In this document: positions 16,169 through 25,017 of the stretch, piece after piece | Layout: each line of letters opens with the position of its first letter | Position numbering within the stretch: the stretch's first letter is position 1 | The notes under the pieces: model-generated | Seen by the model: the letters and a program-made list of their open reading frames with translations, nothing else | What the model was told of the DNA's origin: nothing | Database searches by the model: none | From: Pseudomonas cremoricolorata DSM 17059 = NBRC 16634 | GTDB taxonomy: Bacteria; Pseudomonadota; Gammaproteobacteria; Pseudomonadales; Pseudomonadaceae | Length of the DNA: 64,000 nt | Reading direction: 5' to 3' | NCBI RefSeq assembly: GCF_000425745.1 | Contig: NZ_AUEA01000007.1 | Location: 186,001 to 250,000, forward strand | Made by a program: the position numbers and the translations under genes

Positions 16169-17421
16169 AGGTACTGCTCGATTCGACTGGTTGGGGCCAG
16201 CAGCACGTCCACGCAGTTGGCCACTGCCAGGTCTATGCCGCTGCGGGTGTAGAAGCCGCCATTGACTTGAGTGGTATGGATGACGGTGTTGCGAAAGCGC
16301 TTGAACAAAGTCATGTCCGGCGCCTGCGGCTCGACCCAGAACTCATCCAGGCTGCTCTGCTGGGTCAGCCCCGGCAGGGCGTAGATCGGCTCGGCCAAGG
16401 CGATGGTCGGACGACCATGGAACAGTGCCGAAGCCCCGGCGGTGCTGTTGACGGTGATCAGCCCCTGAATGTGCGAGAGCAGCGTCGGCATGTAGCCGCT
16501 CTCCATGAATTCGACGCGCTCGGCTACGTCGTGCTCGCGGGCCAGTTGCGCGGTGATCGCGCGGTAGTTGAGCAGCCCCGGGGTGAGCGGGTGGTTCTTG
16601 ACCAACAGACGCGCATCGCTCGGCGCATGGGCGGCGAACGAGGCGATGACATGGGCGATCACCTCGCTCATGTTGGCAAAGCGCGAGTGGTCGCGAATCT
16701 GCGCGTCGCTGTCGAGCTGCAAGGGCAGCAGGAAGGTCGGCTGACGCTCTTGCGCGACCTGCGCCACCAGGGCGTTGTCGCGCTGACGCGCGCGCAGCAG
16801 GCGCACGCCCTGGCGAATGAAACCGGCGTACTCGGCGGCCGCGCTGAACGGGGCGTGGGTGCGGTAGTTGGGGTAGCACACAGGGTTCAGCGCGCCGCCG
16901 ACGTGGTACATCACGTCGTGGCTGGCGCGGGCCATGAACGACAGCCTGAACCCTTCGCCGTTGTCGTAGCGCGGCACGTGCTTGCCGACTTCGCGGTACC
17001 ACTGCGGGTCACGCGGCAGCAGCGAATTGCTGTTGACCCCATCGCGCTCCAGGGTGATCCAGTAAGGGCGGAAGTAACCCTCTTCGAATACATGCACGCC
17101 CAGGCCCAGGCGCCGGGCCAGAACGATGGCCGGGCGATGCACTGGGCGGCAATCGCCGAACAGCACGATATCGGTGACCTGCAATTGCGCGAAGCGCTCG
17201 GCGTAGTAGCCCTCCAGCTCATCCAGCGGGCAGCGGCAGCTGTGCTGCGAGCCGGCGCCGTAGAGCAGGTCGCCGACGTTGTAACGGATGCTGTGAACCA
17301 CCTGCCCGGCACCGCGCAATGCCTTGGCCAGGGTCATGAAGAATGGCGAACTGACGCCCTGCAAGAGCAGGAACGTCTTGCGCGGTCGACCCAGCAGAGG
17401 ACGACCCGCCTGGCTTGTCAT
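16165..17421 (-). CDS. kpsS: KpsS-type capsule Kdo transferase
   Basis: KpsS adds the first beta-Kdo to the phosphatidylglycerol anchor, which KpsC then extends. The 418-residue product carries family landmarks: FLLLQGVSSPFFMTLAKAL at the N-terminus, CRCPLDELEGYYAERF, FEEGYFRPYWITLE (near residue 130), LVKNHPLTPGLLNY, and ITVNSTAGASALFHGRPTIAL. I start it at the ATG at 17421, which overlaps the upstream kpsC stop as TGATG and gives MTSQAGRPLL; in-frame upstream starts would lie inside kpsC. The tight coupling to kpsC fits their known functional partnership. Confidence 0.9.
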   Translation of the reverse strand: MTSQAGRPLLGRPRKTFLLLQGVSSPFFMTLAKALRGAGQVVHSIRYNVGDLLYGAGSQHSCRCPLDELEGYYAERFAQLQVTDIVLFGDCRPVHRPAIVLARRLGLGVHVFEEGYFRPYWITLERDGVNSNSLLPRDPQWYREVGKHVPRYDNGEGFRLSFMARASHDVMYHVGGALNPVCYPNYRTHAPFSAAAEYAGFIRQGVRLLRARQRDNALVAQVAQERQPTFLLPLQLDSDAQIRDHSRFANMSEVIAHVIASFAAHAPSDARLLVKNHPLTPGLLNYRAITAQLAREHDVAERVEFMESGYMPTLLSHIQGLITVNSTAGASALFHGRPTIALAEPIYALPGLTQQSSLDEFWVEPQAPDMTLFKRFRNTVIHTTQVNGGFYTRSGIDLAVANCVDVLLAPTSRIEQYL

Positions 17422-19442
17422 CAACGGGCTGGGCGCTTCATGCCCAACCAGTTGCACAAGCGTCGAATCAAGTCCTGCCATCGAGAGGTCGCTCCTGGCT
17501 GCGAGAACGCATGCCAATTCTGTAGTTCGTGAAGAGTCTGTTCCGCGCTGGTGAAACGGTCGGTGATGCGGCTGACGTAGGTGGGATAGAGCAGCAAGGT
17601 GCCGGCCACCAATTGCGCCAGGCTCAGGCGGCGCTGGCGCCGGGCTTGCACCTGGGCAGACAGATGCAGGTCGCAGGTCAGGCCCCAGCCGGCATAGAAC
17701 GGCTGCCCGTAGGTGGTCACCGGCACGCCGCGCAGCAGCGCTTCGAAGCCCGACTGCGAGGTCAGCACGTGCACCTCATCCACGGCCTCGAGCAGCTGTT
17801 GCAGCGGCGTGTCGCCGATCACTTGGTCGCACCATTCCACGGTGTGTGCTTCATCGTCGCCGCGGGCACGGGTGCCGGCCGTCACTTCCGGGTGCGGCTT
17901 GTACAGCACCCAGGCGTCAGGGTTGGCGGCGCGCACCGCCTGCAGCAGTTGCAGGTTGCTGCGGATGTCTGTGCTGCCATATCGAATCGAGGCATCGTCT
18001 TCGACCTGGCCTGTGACCAGAATCACCCGGTTGGCCTCGCTCGGGCGCTGCCAGCTCGGGCCGGGCAGGTTGTACTTGGTCAGGCCCGCGCGGCAGATGG
18101 CCTCGCGCAGAGCGTCGGCGCGGCTCAACAGCTCGTCATCGAAGGTGCTGTCTGCCAGCAGACGCTCCAGCCGCGAGGGGCGGGTGGCGTCGTAGTAGAT
18201 CCCCAAGTCATCCACCACCCACGACAGCGGCCGCGCCTTGCCGGCGCCCAGGCCAACGGAGCGCAGAAAGCCGTCTTCGATGCGAAACACCGGCTGCGGA
18301 TGGTCACGCAATTGTTCGTCGTGCTTGCAGCCCCAAGTCACCACCGGCAGATCGCTGCTCAGCGGTTGCTCGGGCTTGACCAGTTGCACCTGGGCGCCGT
18401 TGCAGAACAGCTCGACCAGCGGCTCCTTCCAGCGGCTGAAACCCAGCGCCTGCACCTGTTCGGGCAGCACGCTACGGTGCTTGCGCTGCAGGCCCAGCCA
18501 GCGAATCAGGGTTTCTGCCGAACACGGCTGCTGGCTTTCCGGGCACAGGTAGCGTGGGTAGTCCACAAGGCTTGCGTGGATCAACTGCGCCAGGCTCGCC
18601 GCGCCGCGCCGCTCGGGTGCCGGCAGACGATCGGTGGTCAGGCCCCAGCCGGCATAGAACGGCATGCCCCAGGTGTGCACCGGCACGTTCCACATCAGCG
18701 CATCGAAGCCCAACTGCGAGGTCATGACGAACACCGCGCGCAGGCGTGGCAGCAGGTCGGCGGGATGAATGTCCTGGGCCAGAATCGCCACCCGCGGGTG
18801 GGTCGCCAGGACCGACACATCGAAATGGCCGGCCTTGCGTCCGGCCACCACATCGGGATGCACCTTGAGCAGCACGGTGCTGGTCGGGTAGCGCTGCAGG
18901 GCCGCCTCGAGCATCTCGGCAAAATCGCTGGCCTGGGCGCCTTGCAACGACGCGTCGCCGCTGGTCTGGTCAGCCACCAGCACGCAGTCATCGGGCAGCA
19001 CCGGCTGCTGAATGCGCGCGGCGTTGTATTTCGACACCTTGTGCTGCTGCCACAGCTGTTGCAGCGCCATGGCACGCTGCTGCTGCTCGGCAGTGAGCGG
19101 CTGGGCAATCAGGCGTTCGAGGCGCGATGGCTGGCTGGCGTCGTAGTACACGCCGACGTCGTCGGCGATCAGCGACAGTGGCGGCTCGTCAGCGCCAAGG
19201 CCGACCGAGCGCAGAAAACCATCCTCCACGGTCAGCACCGGTTTGCCGGCAGCCTGGGCGGCCGCCATGGCTTTCGCTGCGCTGGGCTTGCGCCCCCAGG
19301 CCAGCAGGCAATCGACGCCACCGGCGTCGCTGGCCACGCCATTGCGCAGGGCGTAGTCGGGCAGGAGAGCGGGAAGGGTAGGAATTTGCTGGGCGCCTTT
19401 CGACATCACCAGCAAGCGTGGGCGAGGCAAAGCTTCATCCAT
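17421..19442 (-). CDS. kpsC: KpsC, beta-Kdo transferase for the capsule lipid linker
   Basis: 673 residues, close to the ~675 of E. coli KpsC. The two domains are in canonical order: N-terminal GT99-type (TVEDGFLRSVGLG near 72, DQTSGDASLQGAQ, LLKVHPDVVAGRKAGHF, MPFYAGWGLTTD) and C-terminal GT107-type (RIEDGFLRSVGLG, GQVEDDASIRYGST, YKPHPEVTAGTR, GFEALLRGVPVTTYGQPFYAGWG). The enzyme makes the short poly-Kdo linker with alternating beta linkages on the phospholipid anchor, facing the cytoplasm. It is the first gene of the seven-gene operon. The ATG has no strong Shine-Dalgarno. About 180 bases of AT-rich DNA lie upstream, with TATTAAT on the minus strand as a possible -10. Confidence 0.93.
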   Translation of the reverse strand: MDEALPRPRLLVMSKGAQQIPTLPALLPDYALRNGVASDAGGVDCLLAWGRKPSAAKAMAAAQAAGKPVLTVEDGFLRSVGLGADEPPLSLIADDVGVYYDASQPSRLERLIAQPLTAEQQQRAMALQQLWQQHKVSKYNAARIQQPVLPDDCVLVADQTSGDASLQGAQASDFAEMLEAALQRYPTSTVLLKVHPDVVAGRKAGHFDVSVLATHPRVAILAQDIHPADLLPRLRAVFVMTSQLGFDALMWNVPVHTWGMPFYAGWGLTTDRLPAPERRGAASLAQLIHASLVDYPRYLCPESQQPCSAETLIRWLGLQRKHRSVLPEQVQALGFSRWKEPLVELFCNGAQVQLVKPEQPLSSDLPVVTWGCKHDEQLRDHPQPVFRIEDGFLRSVGLGAGKARPLSWVVDDLGIYYDATRPSRLERLLADSTFDDELLSRADALREAICRAGLTKYNLPGPSWQRPSEANRVILVTGQVEDDASIRYGSTDIRSNLQLLQAVRAANPDAWVLYKPHPEVTAGTRARGDDEAHTVEWCDQVIGDTPLQQLLEAVDEVHVLTSQSGFEALLRGVPVTTYGQPFYAGWGLTCDLHLSAQVQARRQRRLSLAQLVAGTLLLYPTYVSRITDRFTSAEQTLHELQNWHAFSQPGATSRWQDLIRRLCNWLGMKRPAR

Positions 19443-19625
19443 AAACGTACTGCGACTATCCGTTCGAGGAAGTGGCCAAAGGACGACGCCCTAAGGTTTC
19501 TGTGGAATGTTTCAGACCGCGAATATTAATACAAATTCAGAAAGGTCCTACACCAAACTCAAAAAATCCCCACCGTATGGTGTGATTCTTCCTACAAAAC
19601 AAGGCAATTTGTTACAGGATGTTCA

Positions 19626-20666
19626 TCAATCCAGGCACGTCAGCAGATATTCGTACTTTTGCAGAAGCAGCGGCATGCGCTCGCGCTCGCGGTACTCGGC
19701 CAGGGTTTCCGGGCGCAGACAGTGGTACAGCGCGGTCAGCAGGAAGATGTAGCGCAGGTTGTGCAGCGCTTGTTCGGAATCAAATTCAGGCGGCAGGGCG
19801 GCGCGGTAGGCGTCGATGAATTCGCTTTGTGCAGTGAGGAACATCTTCATGTCCTTGCGGCGAAAAAGGCTGCCCAGGTAGGCCCCGCCGTCGAAGCCGA
19901 TGCGTCCGACCTTGACCTCGCTCCAGTCGATCACATGCAACTGCTGCTTGATCAGGAACAGGTTCTTGCGCAGGTAATCCATGTGGCAAATGCAGCGTGG
20001 GCTGCGTCGGGCCTGGCGGGCCATGTCGCGCAGCTTGGGCACGAAGGCCTTGAAGCGGGTGGCGAGTCCGGCGAAGCGAGGATCGTCCTGCCCCAGGCGC
20101 TGCAGCTCGCTGAGGTAGCGGGCGAAGTTGAAGCGTGGGCGCAAGAGGAACCAGGGCCGGTAGAAATCCATGCTCCACAACAGCGGCGCGCGGGATTTGG
20201 ACTGGGCTTGCAAGTAGCGGTGGCTGAGCAGTTCCTGCTCGGCGATGCCCAGCGCCAGCGGCTTGGCGATGGCCTGCATGCGTGGCGGCTTGCCGCGCAG
20301 GTAGGTGGTGAAGATCAGGCTCTCCCAGGGCGTGTCGATGACCCCCAGGCAAGCCGGGTGACGGAAGTGTGTGCTGCCTTCCAGCAGGCCTGTGGCGCGG
20401 TGAAAGCGCGCTTCCTGGCTGCCGATGAACAACACTTTGCGAATCGACTTTTCCACCAGTTCCAGTGGCTCACCGGTCAGCGGATCGATGACCTTGTGGT
20501 GGCGCACGTAGTCGACGAACGAGGCATTGGAGTCGAGGTCCTCGCTGCTGATGCTCAGCGGCAGATCACCCCAGTGGGGCATCAATGCGCGCAGGCGGTC
20601 TTCGAGCGAGGGTCTTTGCCAGCGGAACAGGGTCTTGCGACCCGGCGACAGGGTAAGGGCAGTCAT
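19626..20666 (-). CDS. APH/choline-kinase-like phosphotransferase
   Basis: About 346 residues. The kinase signature is clear: CHMDYLRKNLFLIKQQLHVIDWSEVKVG contains the catalytic loop H-x-D-x-x-x-x-N and the metal-binding D-W of aminoglycoside/choline/LPS kinases. Substrates of such enzymes range from antibiotics to choline and lipid A-core sugars. The position between a capsule operon and the transketolase gene suggests phosphorylation of a sugar or small alcohol for surface polysaccharide, by inference. I use the ATG at 20666 (MTALTLSPGRK); an upstream ATG at 20765 adds 33 residues that look non-conserved. The protein is rich in Arg/Leu, and its N-terminal ATP-grasping part (KSIRKVLFIGSQEARFHRA) is only loosely conserved. 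Confidence 0.72.
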   Translation of the reverse strand: MTALTLSPGRKTLFRWQRPSLEDRLRALMPHWGDLPLSISSEDLDSNASFVDYVRHHKVIDPLTGEPLELVEKSIRKVLFIGSQEARFHRATGLLEGSTHFRHPACLGVIDTPWESLIFTTYLRGKPPRMQAIAKPLALGIAEQELLSHRYLQAQSKSRAPLLWSMDFYRPWFLLRPRFNFARYLSELQRLGQDDPRFAGLATRFKAFVPKLRDMARQARRSPRCICHMDYLRKNLFLIKQQLHVIDWSEVKVGRIGFDGGAYLGSLFRRKDMKMFLTAQSEFIDAYRAALPPEFDSEQALHNLRYIFLLTALYHCLRPETLAEYRERERMPLLLQKYEYLLTCLD

Positions 20667-20828
20667 GGCGTCCAGTCCGGCAGAGCCGATTCGGTCCTTT
20701 TCTGTGGCGATCAGGAGGGGCAGCAGGCTGCGTCTTAGGGAGGCCGCTGGAGGTGGAAAGTTCAACGGTCAGGCTGAGCATTCGGGCCCGTTCGCGGTTT
20801 TAGCCGTAAACGAGCCCAGCACTCAGGC

Positions 20829-22826
20829 TCAGTCCTCCAGCAACTCCTCAGCCACCGCCAGCACGTTGTCCAGGGTGAAGCCGAACTCCTCGAACAGTGC
20901 ACTGGCCGGGGCCGACTCACCGTAGGTGGTCATGCCGATGATGCGACCGTCCAGGCCGACGTACTTGTACCAGTAGTCGGCATGCGCCGCTTCGATGGCG
21001 ATGCGTGCGCCGACTTGCACCGGCAGCACCGACTGCTTGTAGGCGGCGTCCTGGGCGTCGAACACGCTGGTGCATGGCATCGACACCACGCGAACCTTGC
21101 GGCCCTGGGCGCTGAGGGCGTCGAACGCCTGCACGGCCAGGCCGACTTCCGAGCCGGTGGCGATGAGGATCAGCTCCGGCTCGCCGGCGCAGTCACGCAG
21201 CACGTAGCCGCCCTGGCTGATCTGCGCGATCTGCTCGGCGCTGCGCGCCTGATGCTGCAGGTTCTGCCGCGAGAAGATCAGCGCCGACGGGCCGTCGTTG
21301 CGCAGCAGCGCCTGCTGCCAGCACACCGCCGACTCCACGGCATCGGCCGGGCGCCAGGTGTCGAGGTTGGGGGTGGTGCGCAGGCTGGTCAGTTGCTCGA
21401 TCGGCTGGTGGGTCGGGCCGTCTTCGCCCAAGCCGATGGAGTCGTGGGTGTAGACGTGAATCACCCGCTGCTTCATCAGCGCCGACATGCGCACCGCGTT
21501 GCGTGCGTATTCCATGAACATCAGGAAGGTCGCGCCGTATGGCACCAGGCCGCCGTGCAGGGCCAGGCCGTTCATGATCGCGGTCATGCCGAATTCACGC
21601 ACGCCGTAGAACAGGTAGTTGCCGCTGGCATCAAGGGCTTCGACGCCCTTGCAACCTTTCCACAGGGTCAGGTTGGAGGCGGCCAGGTCCGCCGAGCCGC
21701 CGAGCAGTTCAGGCAGCAGCGGGCCGAAGGCGTTCAAGGTGTTCTGGCTGGCCTTGCGGCTGGCGATGGTTTCGCCCTTGGCGGCGACTTCCTGCACGTA
21801 GGCGGCGGCTTTCTCGGCGAAGTCGGCCGGCAGCTCGCCCGAGCTGCGGCGCTTGAACTCGGCAGCCAGCTCAGGATGGGCCTGGGCATAGGCGTCGAAG
21901 CGCTGGTTCCACTCGGCTTCGGCCTTGGCACCGGCCTCTTTGGCATCCCACTCGGCGTAGATCTCGGCGGGAATCTGGAAAGCCTCGTGGCTCCAGCTCA
22001 GGCCGGCGCGGGTCAGCACGATCTCGTCGGCACCCAGGGCGGCGCCGTGGGACTCTTCCTTGCCCTGCTTGTTCGGCGAGCCGAAACCGATGATGGTCTT
22101 GCAGCAGATCAGGGTCGGACGGTCGCTCTTGCGCGCGGTATCGATGGCGGTCTTGATCTCGTCGGCATCATGGCCGTTGACGTTGCGGATCACCTGCCAG
22201 TTGTAGGCTTCGAAGCGTTTCGGGGTGTCGTCGGTGAACCAGCCGTGCACTTCGCCATCGATGGAGATGCCGTTGTCGTCGTAGAAGGCGATCAGCTTGT
22301 TCAGGCCCAGGGTGCCGGCCAGCGAGGCGACTTCATGGGAAACCCCTTCCATCATGCAGCCATCACCGAGGAACACGTAGGTGTGGTGGTCGACGATGTC
22401 GTGGCCTTGGCGGTTGAACTGGCCAGCCATGACCTTCTCGGCGATGGCGAAGCCGACCGCGTTGGCCAGGCCCTGGCCGAGCGGGCCGGTGGTGGTCTCG
22501 ACGCCTGCGGTGTAGCCGAATTCCGGGTGGCCCGGGGTGCAGCTGTGCAGTTGGCGGAAGCCCTTGAGGTCATCGATGGACAGGTCGTAGCCGGTCAGGT
22601 GCAGCAGCGAGTAGATCAGCATCGAGCCGTGGCCGTTGGACAGCACGAAGCGGTCGCGGTCGGCGAAGTGCGGGTTGCTCGGGTTGTGCTTGAGGTAGTC
22701 GCGCCACAGCACTTCGGCGATATCCGCCATGCCCATCGGGGCCCCGGGGTGGCCGCTGTTGGCCTTTTGCACGGCATCCATGCTGAGGGCGCGGATGGCA
22801 TTGGCACGTTCACGACGGCTGGGCAT
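20829..22826 (-). CDS. tkt: Transketolase
   Basis: 665 residues, the normal length, with the thiamine-diphosphate site in full: [42 protein letters not shown], the GDG...N motif in [21 protein letters not shown] (near 155), and [12 protein letters not shown] in the pyrimidine domain. The ATG at 22826 ([11 protein letters not shown]) has AGGAG upstream. It interconverts pentose, triose, tetrose and hexose phosphates in the cytoplasm. Pseudomonads usually carry a housekeeping tkt elsewhere, near epd/metK, so a copy here, divergent from kdsD, may be tuned to pentose-phosphate supply for arabinose-5-phosphate and hence Kdo. Whether the genome has a second copy cannot be seen. The divergent spacer is 419 bases. 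Confidence 0.94.
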   Translation of the reverse strand: MPSRRERANAIRALSMDAVQKANSGHPGAPMGMADIAEVLWRDYLKHNPSNPHFADRDRFVLSNGHGSMLIYSLLHLTGYDLSIDDLKGFRQLHSCTPGHPEFGYTAGVETTTGPLGQGLANAVGFAIAEKVMAGQFNRQGHDIVDHHTYVFLGDGCMMEGVSHEVASLAGTLGLNKLIAFYDDNGISIDGEVHGWFTDDTPKRFEAYNWQVIRNVNGHDADEIKTAIDTARKSDRPTLICCKTIIGFGSPNKQGKEESHGAALGADEIVLTRAGLSWSHEAFQIPAEIYAEWDAKEAGAKAEAEWNQRFDAYAQAHPELAAEFKRRSSGELPADFAEKAAAYVQEVAAKGETIASRKASQNTLNAFGPLLPELLGGSADLAASNLTLWKGCKGVEALDASGNYLFYGVREFGMTAIMNGLALHGGLVPYGATFLMFMEYARNAVRMSALMKQRVIHVYTHDSIGLGEDGPTHQPIEQLTSLRTTPNLDTWRPADAVESAVCWQQALLRNDGPSALIFSRQNLQHQARSAEQIAQISQGGYVLRDCAGEPELILIATGSEVGLAVQAFDALSAQGRKVRVVSMPCTSVFDAQDAAYKQSVLPVQVGARIAIEAAHADYWYKYVGLDGRIIGMTTYGESAPASALFEEFGFTLDNVLAVAEELLED

Positions 22827-22994
22827 CGCTGGTCTCCTGACGATTGGACGGGGTTGGAAAAAGGCCGGCATTCTGGCGCAGCGCCCCAATTACGGCAATC
22901 ACCAATGAACAATGAGCGGAAGAATTCCGATATGTGAAGTGATCGACGAAAAAAAATGAACCTAATTCGAACAGCGCCGTCACAGCAACACTCC

Positions 22995-23007
22995 GGCGTA
23001 ATACGCC
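22995..23007. promoter_or_regulatory. Short dyad in the tkt/kdsD divergent region
   Basis: GGCGT-AAT-ACGCC, followed at once by a further AGGCGTAAAG. It lies in the 419-base spacer between the divergent transketolase and kdsD genes and could be an operator half-site cluster; function unknown. Confidence 0.25.
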
Positions 23008-23079
23008 AGGCGTAAAGGTAATCCGTTCAGACGTTTTCCTATCTCGCGCTACATTCCGCTGCGCTGCAGGTAACAGCAC

Positions 23080-23097
23080 TCACTGTATATACAGTGA
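23080..23097. promoter_or_regulatory. Perfect 18-base palindrome upstream of kdsD
   Basis: TCACTGTATATACAGTGA is its own reverse complement. It lies 148 bases before the kdsD start and about 250 bases from the divergent tkt start, so it could control either. It resembles a shortened LexA box (CTGT-N4-ACAG rather than N8), so I do not call it LexA. The surrounding spacer has no gene. Confidence 0.5.
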
Positions 23098-23245
23098 GGT
23101 CGCGTATGCGTGGGTGTGCGTTGACTAACTGAGGGCCTGCAGCGTGATCCACCAGTCAGAATTGAACGCTTGTGCTTTGCTCGGTGAAACAAAAACCTTA
23201 ACATCCGCGGCTTCGCTAAATCCTAGACAGTCTTCAGGGACGAAC

Positions 23246-24178
23246 ATGAATCACCTTAACATCGCTAAAGAAGCCCTTATTGCCCAGGCGCAAGCCGTGA
23301 ATCTGCTGGCTGATCGCCTCAATGGCGAATTCCAGAGTGCGGTCGAGTTGTTGCTGGGTTGTCAGGGCCGAGCGGTTGTCTGCGGCATGGGCAAATCCGG
23401 TTTGATCGGCAAGAAAATGGTCGCCACCTTCGCCTCGACCGGTACACCGAGTTTCTTCCTGCACCCGGCTGAAGCCTTCCACGGCGATCTGGGTATGCTC
23501 AAACCGATCGATGTACTTATTCTGATCAGTTATAGCGGTGAAACTGACGAACTGATCAAACTTATTCCAAGTTTGAAATCATTCGGTAACAAGATCATTG
23601 CCATGACCGGTAATGGTCAATCGACCCTGGCCAAGCATGCCGATATCTGGCTGGATATTTCGGTCGAGCGCGAAGTGTGTCCGAACAACCTGGCACCGAC
23701 CACCTCCACCCTGGCCACCATGGCCATGGGTGATGCGCTGGCCGTCGCCTTGATCGAAGCGATCCAGTTCAAGCCGATGGACTTCGCCCGTTACCACCCC
23801 GGTGGCAGCCTGGGCCGCAAACTGCTGACCCGTGTGCGTGATGTCATGCACTCGCCAGCCCCTGTGGTCACGCCTGACACCACCTTCCACGATTGCCTGC
23901 TGGTCATGACTCGCAGCCGTCTGGGCCTGACCGTGGTGATGGATGAAGACAAACTGGTCGGTATCGTCACCGATGGCGACTTGCGCCGTGCCCTGCTGGA
24001 AGATGAAACCATCATCAATTCCCTGGTCGCACAGTTCATGACCATCGACCCGCATACCATCAATGAGGCTGCGCAACTGTCCGAAGCCGAAAGCTACATG
24101 CGCGAAAACAAGATCCGTGCACTGGCCGTGTCGGATGACGAGAAGAATGTTGTCGGTGTGGTCGAGATCTTCGACTGA
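23246..24178 (+). CDS. kdsD: Arabinose-5-phosphate isomerase (KdsD/KpsF)
   Basis: The enzyme converts ribulose-5-phosphate to arabinose-5-phosphate, the first committed step to Kdo. 310 residues: an N-terminal SIS sugar-isomerase domain (VCGMGKSGLIGKKMVATFAS at about 55, FFLHPAEAFHGDLGM, ILISYSGETDELI) and two C-terminal CBS domains (VMHSPAPVVTPDTT and GIVTDGDLRRALLED). The ATG at 23246 (MNHLNIAKEAL) has AGGGA upstream; an earlier in-frame start at 23144 adds 34 unconserved residues. The gene is divergent from tkt and ends in a strong terminator. Capsule loci commonly carry a dedicated copy (KpsF) besides the LPS one, and the setting here fits that. Confidence 0.94.
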   Translation: MNHLNIAKEALIAQAQAVNLLADRLNGEFQSAVELLLGCQGRAVVCGMGKSGLIGKKMVATFASTGTPSFFLHPAEAFHGDLGMLKPIDVLILISYSGETDELIKLIPSLKSFGNKIIAMTGNGQSTLAKHADIWLDISVEREVCPNNLAPTTSTLATMAMGDALAVALIEAIQFKPMDFARYHPGGSLGRKLLTRVRDVMHSPAPVVTPDTTFHDCLLVMTRSRLGLTVVMDEDKLVGIVTDGDLRRALLEDETIINSLVAQFMTIDPHTINEAAQLSEAESYMRENKIRALAVSDDEKNVVGVVEIFD

Positions 24179-24193
24179 CACTGGAGCGTCATG

Positions 24194-24233
24194 AAAAAGG
24201 GCTGTTACCGAGGGATCGGTAACAGCCCTTTTT
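24194..24233 (+). terminator. Rho-independent terminator after kdsD
   Basis: An 18-bp perfect stem, AAAAAGGGCTGTTACCGA / TCGGTAACAGCCCTTTTT, with loop GGGA, beginning 15 bases after the stop. The A/T ends make it effective in both directions between convergent genes. Confidence 0.92.
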
Positions 24234-24297
24234 ATTGGCCGGTTGCAACCTGCGTCAGTGACGCCGACCCGCTACAGCCTGGTCGGCGCCTGCATAC

Positions 24298-25017
24298 TCA
24301 CTGTACGCGAGGGTCATCCAGCAACTGCGCGTACTCGTCAGGCGTACCGCAGAAAATCACATCTTCGATGGGCACCAGCTCGTATTTGATGACTTGGCCC
24401 TGTTGAATCAGGTTGTTGTACAAAGGCGCAATGTAGTATTCGCCCTGCGCCGTGTCCTGGGTCTCGAAGGCTTGCCGGAAAATCCGATCGAAATCGAGCT
24501 TGTTCTTGAAGTAATACAAGCCATCGGAGCAGAGGTCGGAGATACGCACTTTTTCGGTAGTGCGCAGCACGGCGTTATCTTCGCCAGGCTCGACGAACGA
24601 CCAGTGACTGCCGCCATGGCGGAACACTTCAAGATAACCGTCGCACTGCTCGACCCACTCGGGCTTGCGGAAATCAGGACGGAAGGTGTCGATATTGAAG
24701 ATGTACAGCGGGCTCGGACTGTCGATGTCCTTGAGCCCCTGATACACGGTATCGGCCTGGCCCAGGGTGTCGGCTTCGAACACGACGATGGAATAATCGC
24801 TGATGCCCAGTGCCTTGACTGCCGCCTCGACGAATTGCGGCGCCTCGTAATCGTTGCGTACCAGGAAGCGGAAGTGATCGGTCTTGAAATAGTGTTCGAA
24901 TGACCTGACCGCGCGTGAGAACACCGTCTCGCCATTGACCAGTAGTTCGTACTTGGGGCGGGTAAAGCCTGCCTTGAAGAACCGGCTACTTTTTCCAACC
25001 ATGGGGATGATGATCAT
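24298..25017 (-). CDS. NTP-transferase-family nucleotidyltransferase (capsule region)
   Basis: 239 residues with a Rossmann-like nucleotidyltransferase fold. The N-terminal MIIIPMVGKSSRFFKAGFTRPKYELL is the nucleotide-binding signature (G-x-x/G-S-R-F...KP-K/Y), and YIFNIDTFRPDF has the metal-binding Asp pattern. It starts at the ATG at 25017, overlapping the stop of the preceding bifunctional gene (ATGA), so the two are coupled. It should activate a sugar or polyol phosphate as an NDP/CDP derivative in the cytoplasm; the product is unknown. It is a different protein from the N-terminal nucleotidyltransferase domain of its upstream neighbour, so the cluster has two such activities. Confidence 0.75.
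   Translation of the reverse strand: MIIIPMVGKSSRFFKAGFTRPKYELLVNGETVFSRAVRSFEHYFKTDHFRFLVRNDYEAPQFVEAAVKALGISDYSIVVFEADTLGQADTVYQGLKDIDSPSPLYIFNIDTFRPDFRKPEWVEQCDGYLEVFRHGGSHWSFVEPGEDNAVLRTTEKVRISDLCSDGLYYFKNKLDFDRIFRQAFETQDTAQGEYYIAPLYNNLIQQGQVIKYELVPIEDVIFCGTPDEYAQLLDDPRVQ

Noticed and set aside
11170..19442. Possibility that the two KpsC genes are a recent tandem duplication
   Set aside because: The two proteins differ throughout except at family motifs, and four other genes separate them.
23080..23097. Palindrome considered as a LexA box
   Set aside because: LexA needs CTGT-N8-ACAG; this is CTGT-N4-ACAG. Kept only as an unknown palindrome.
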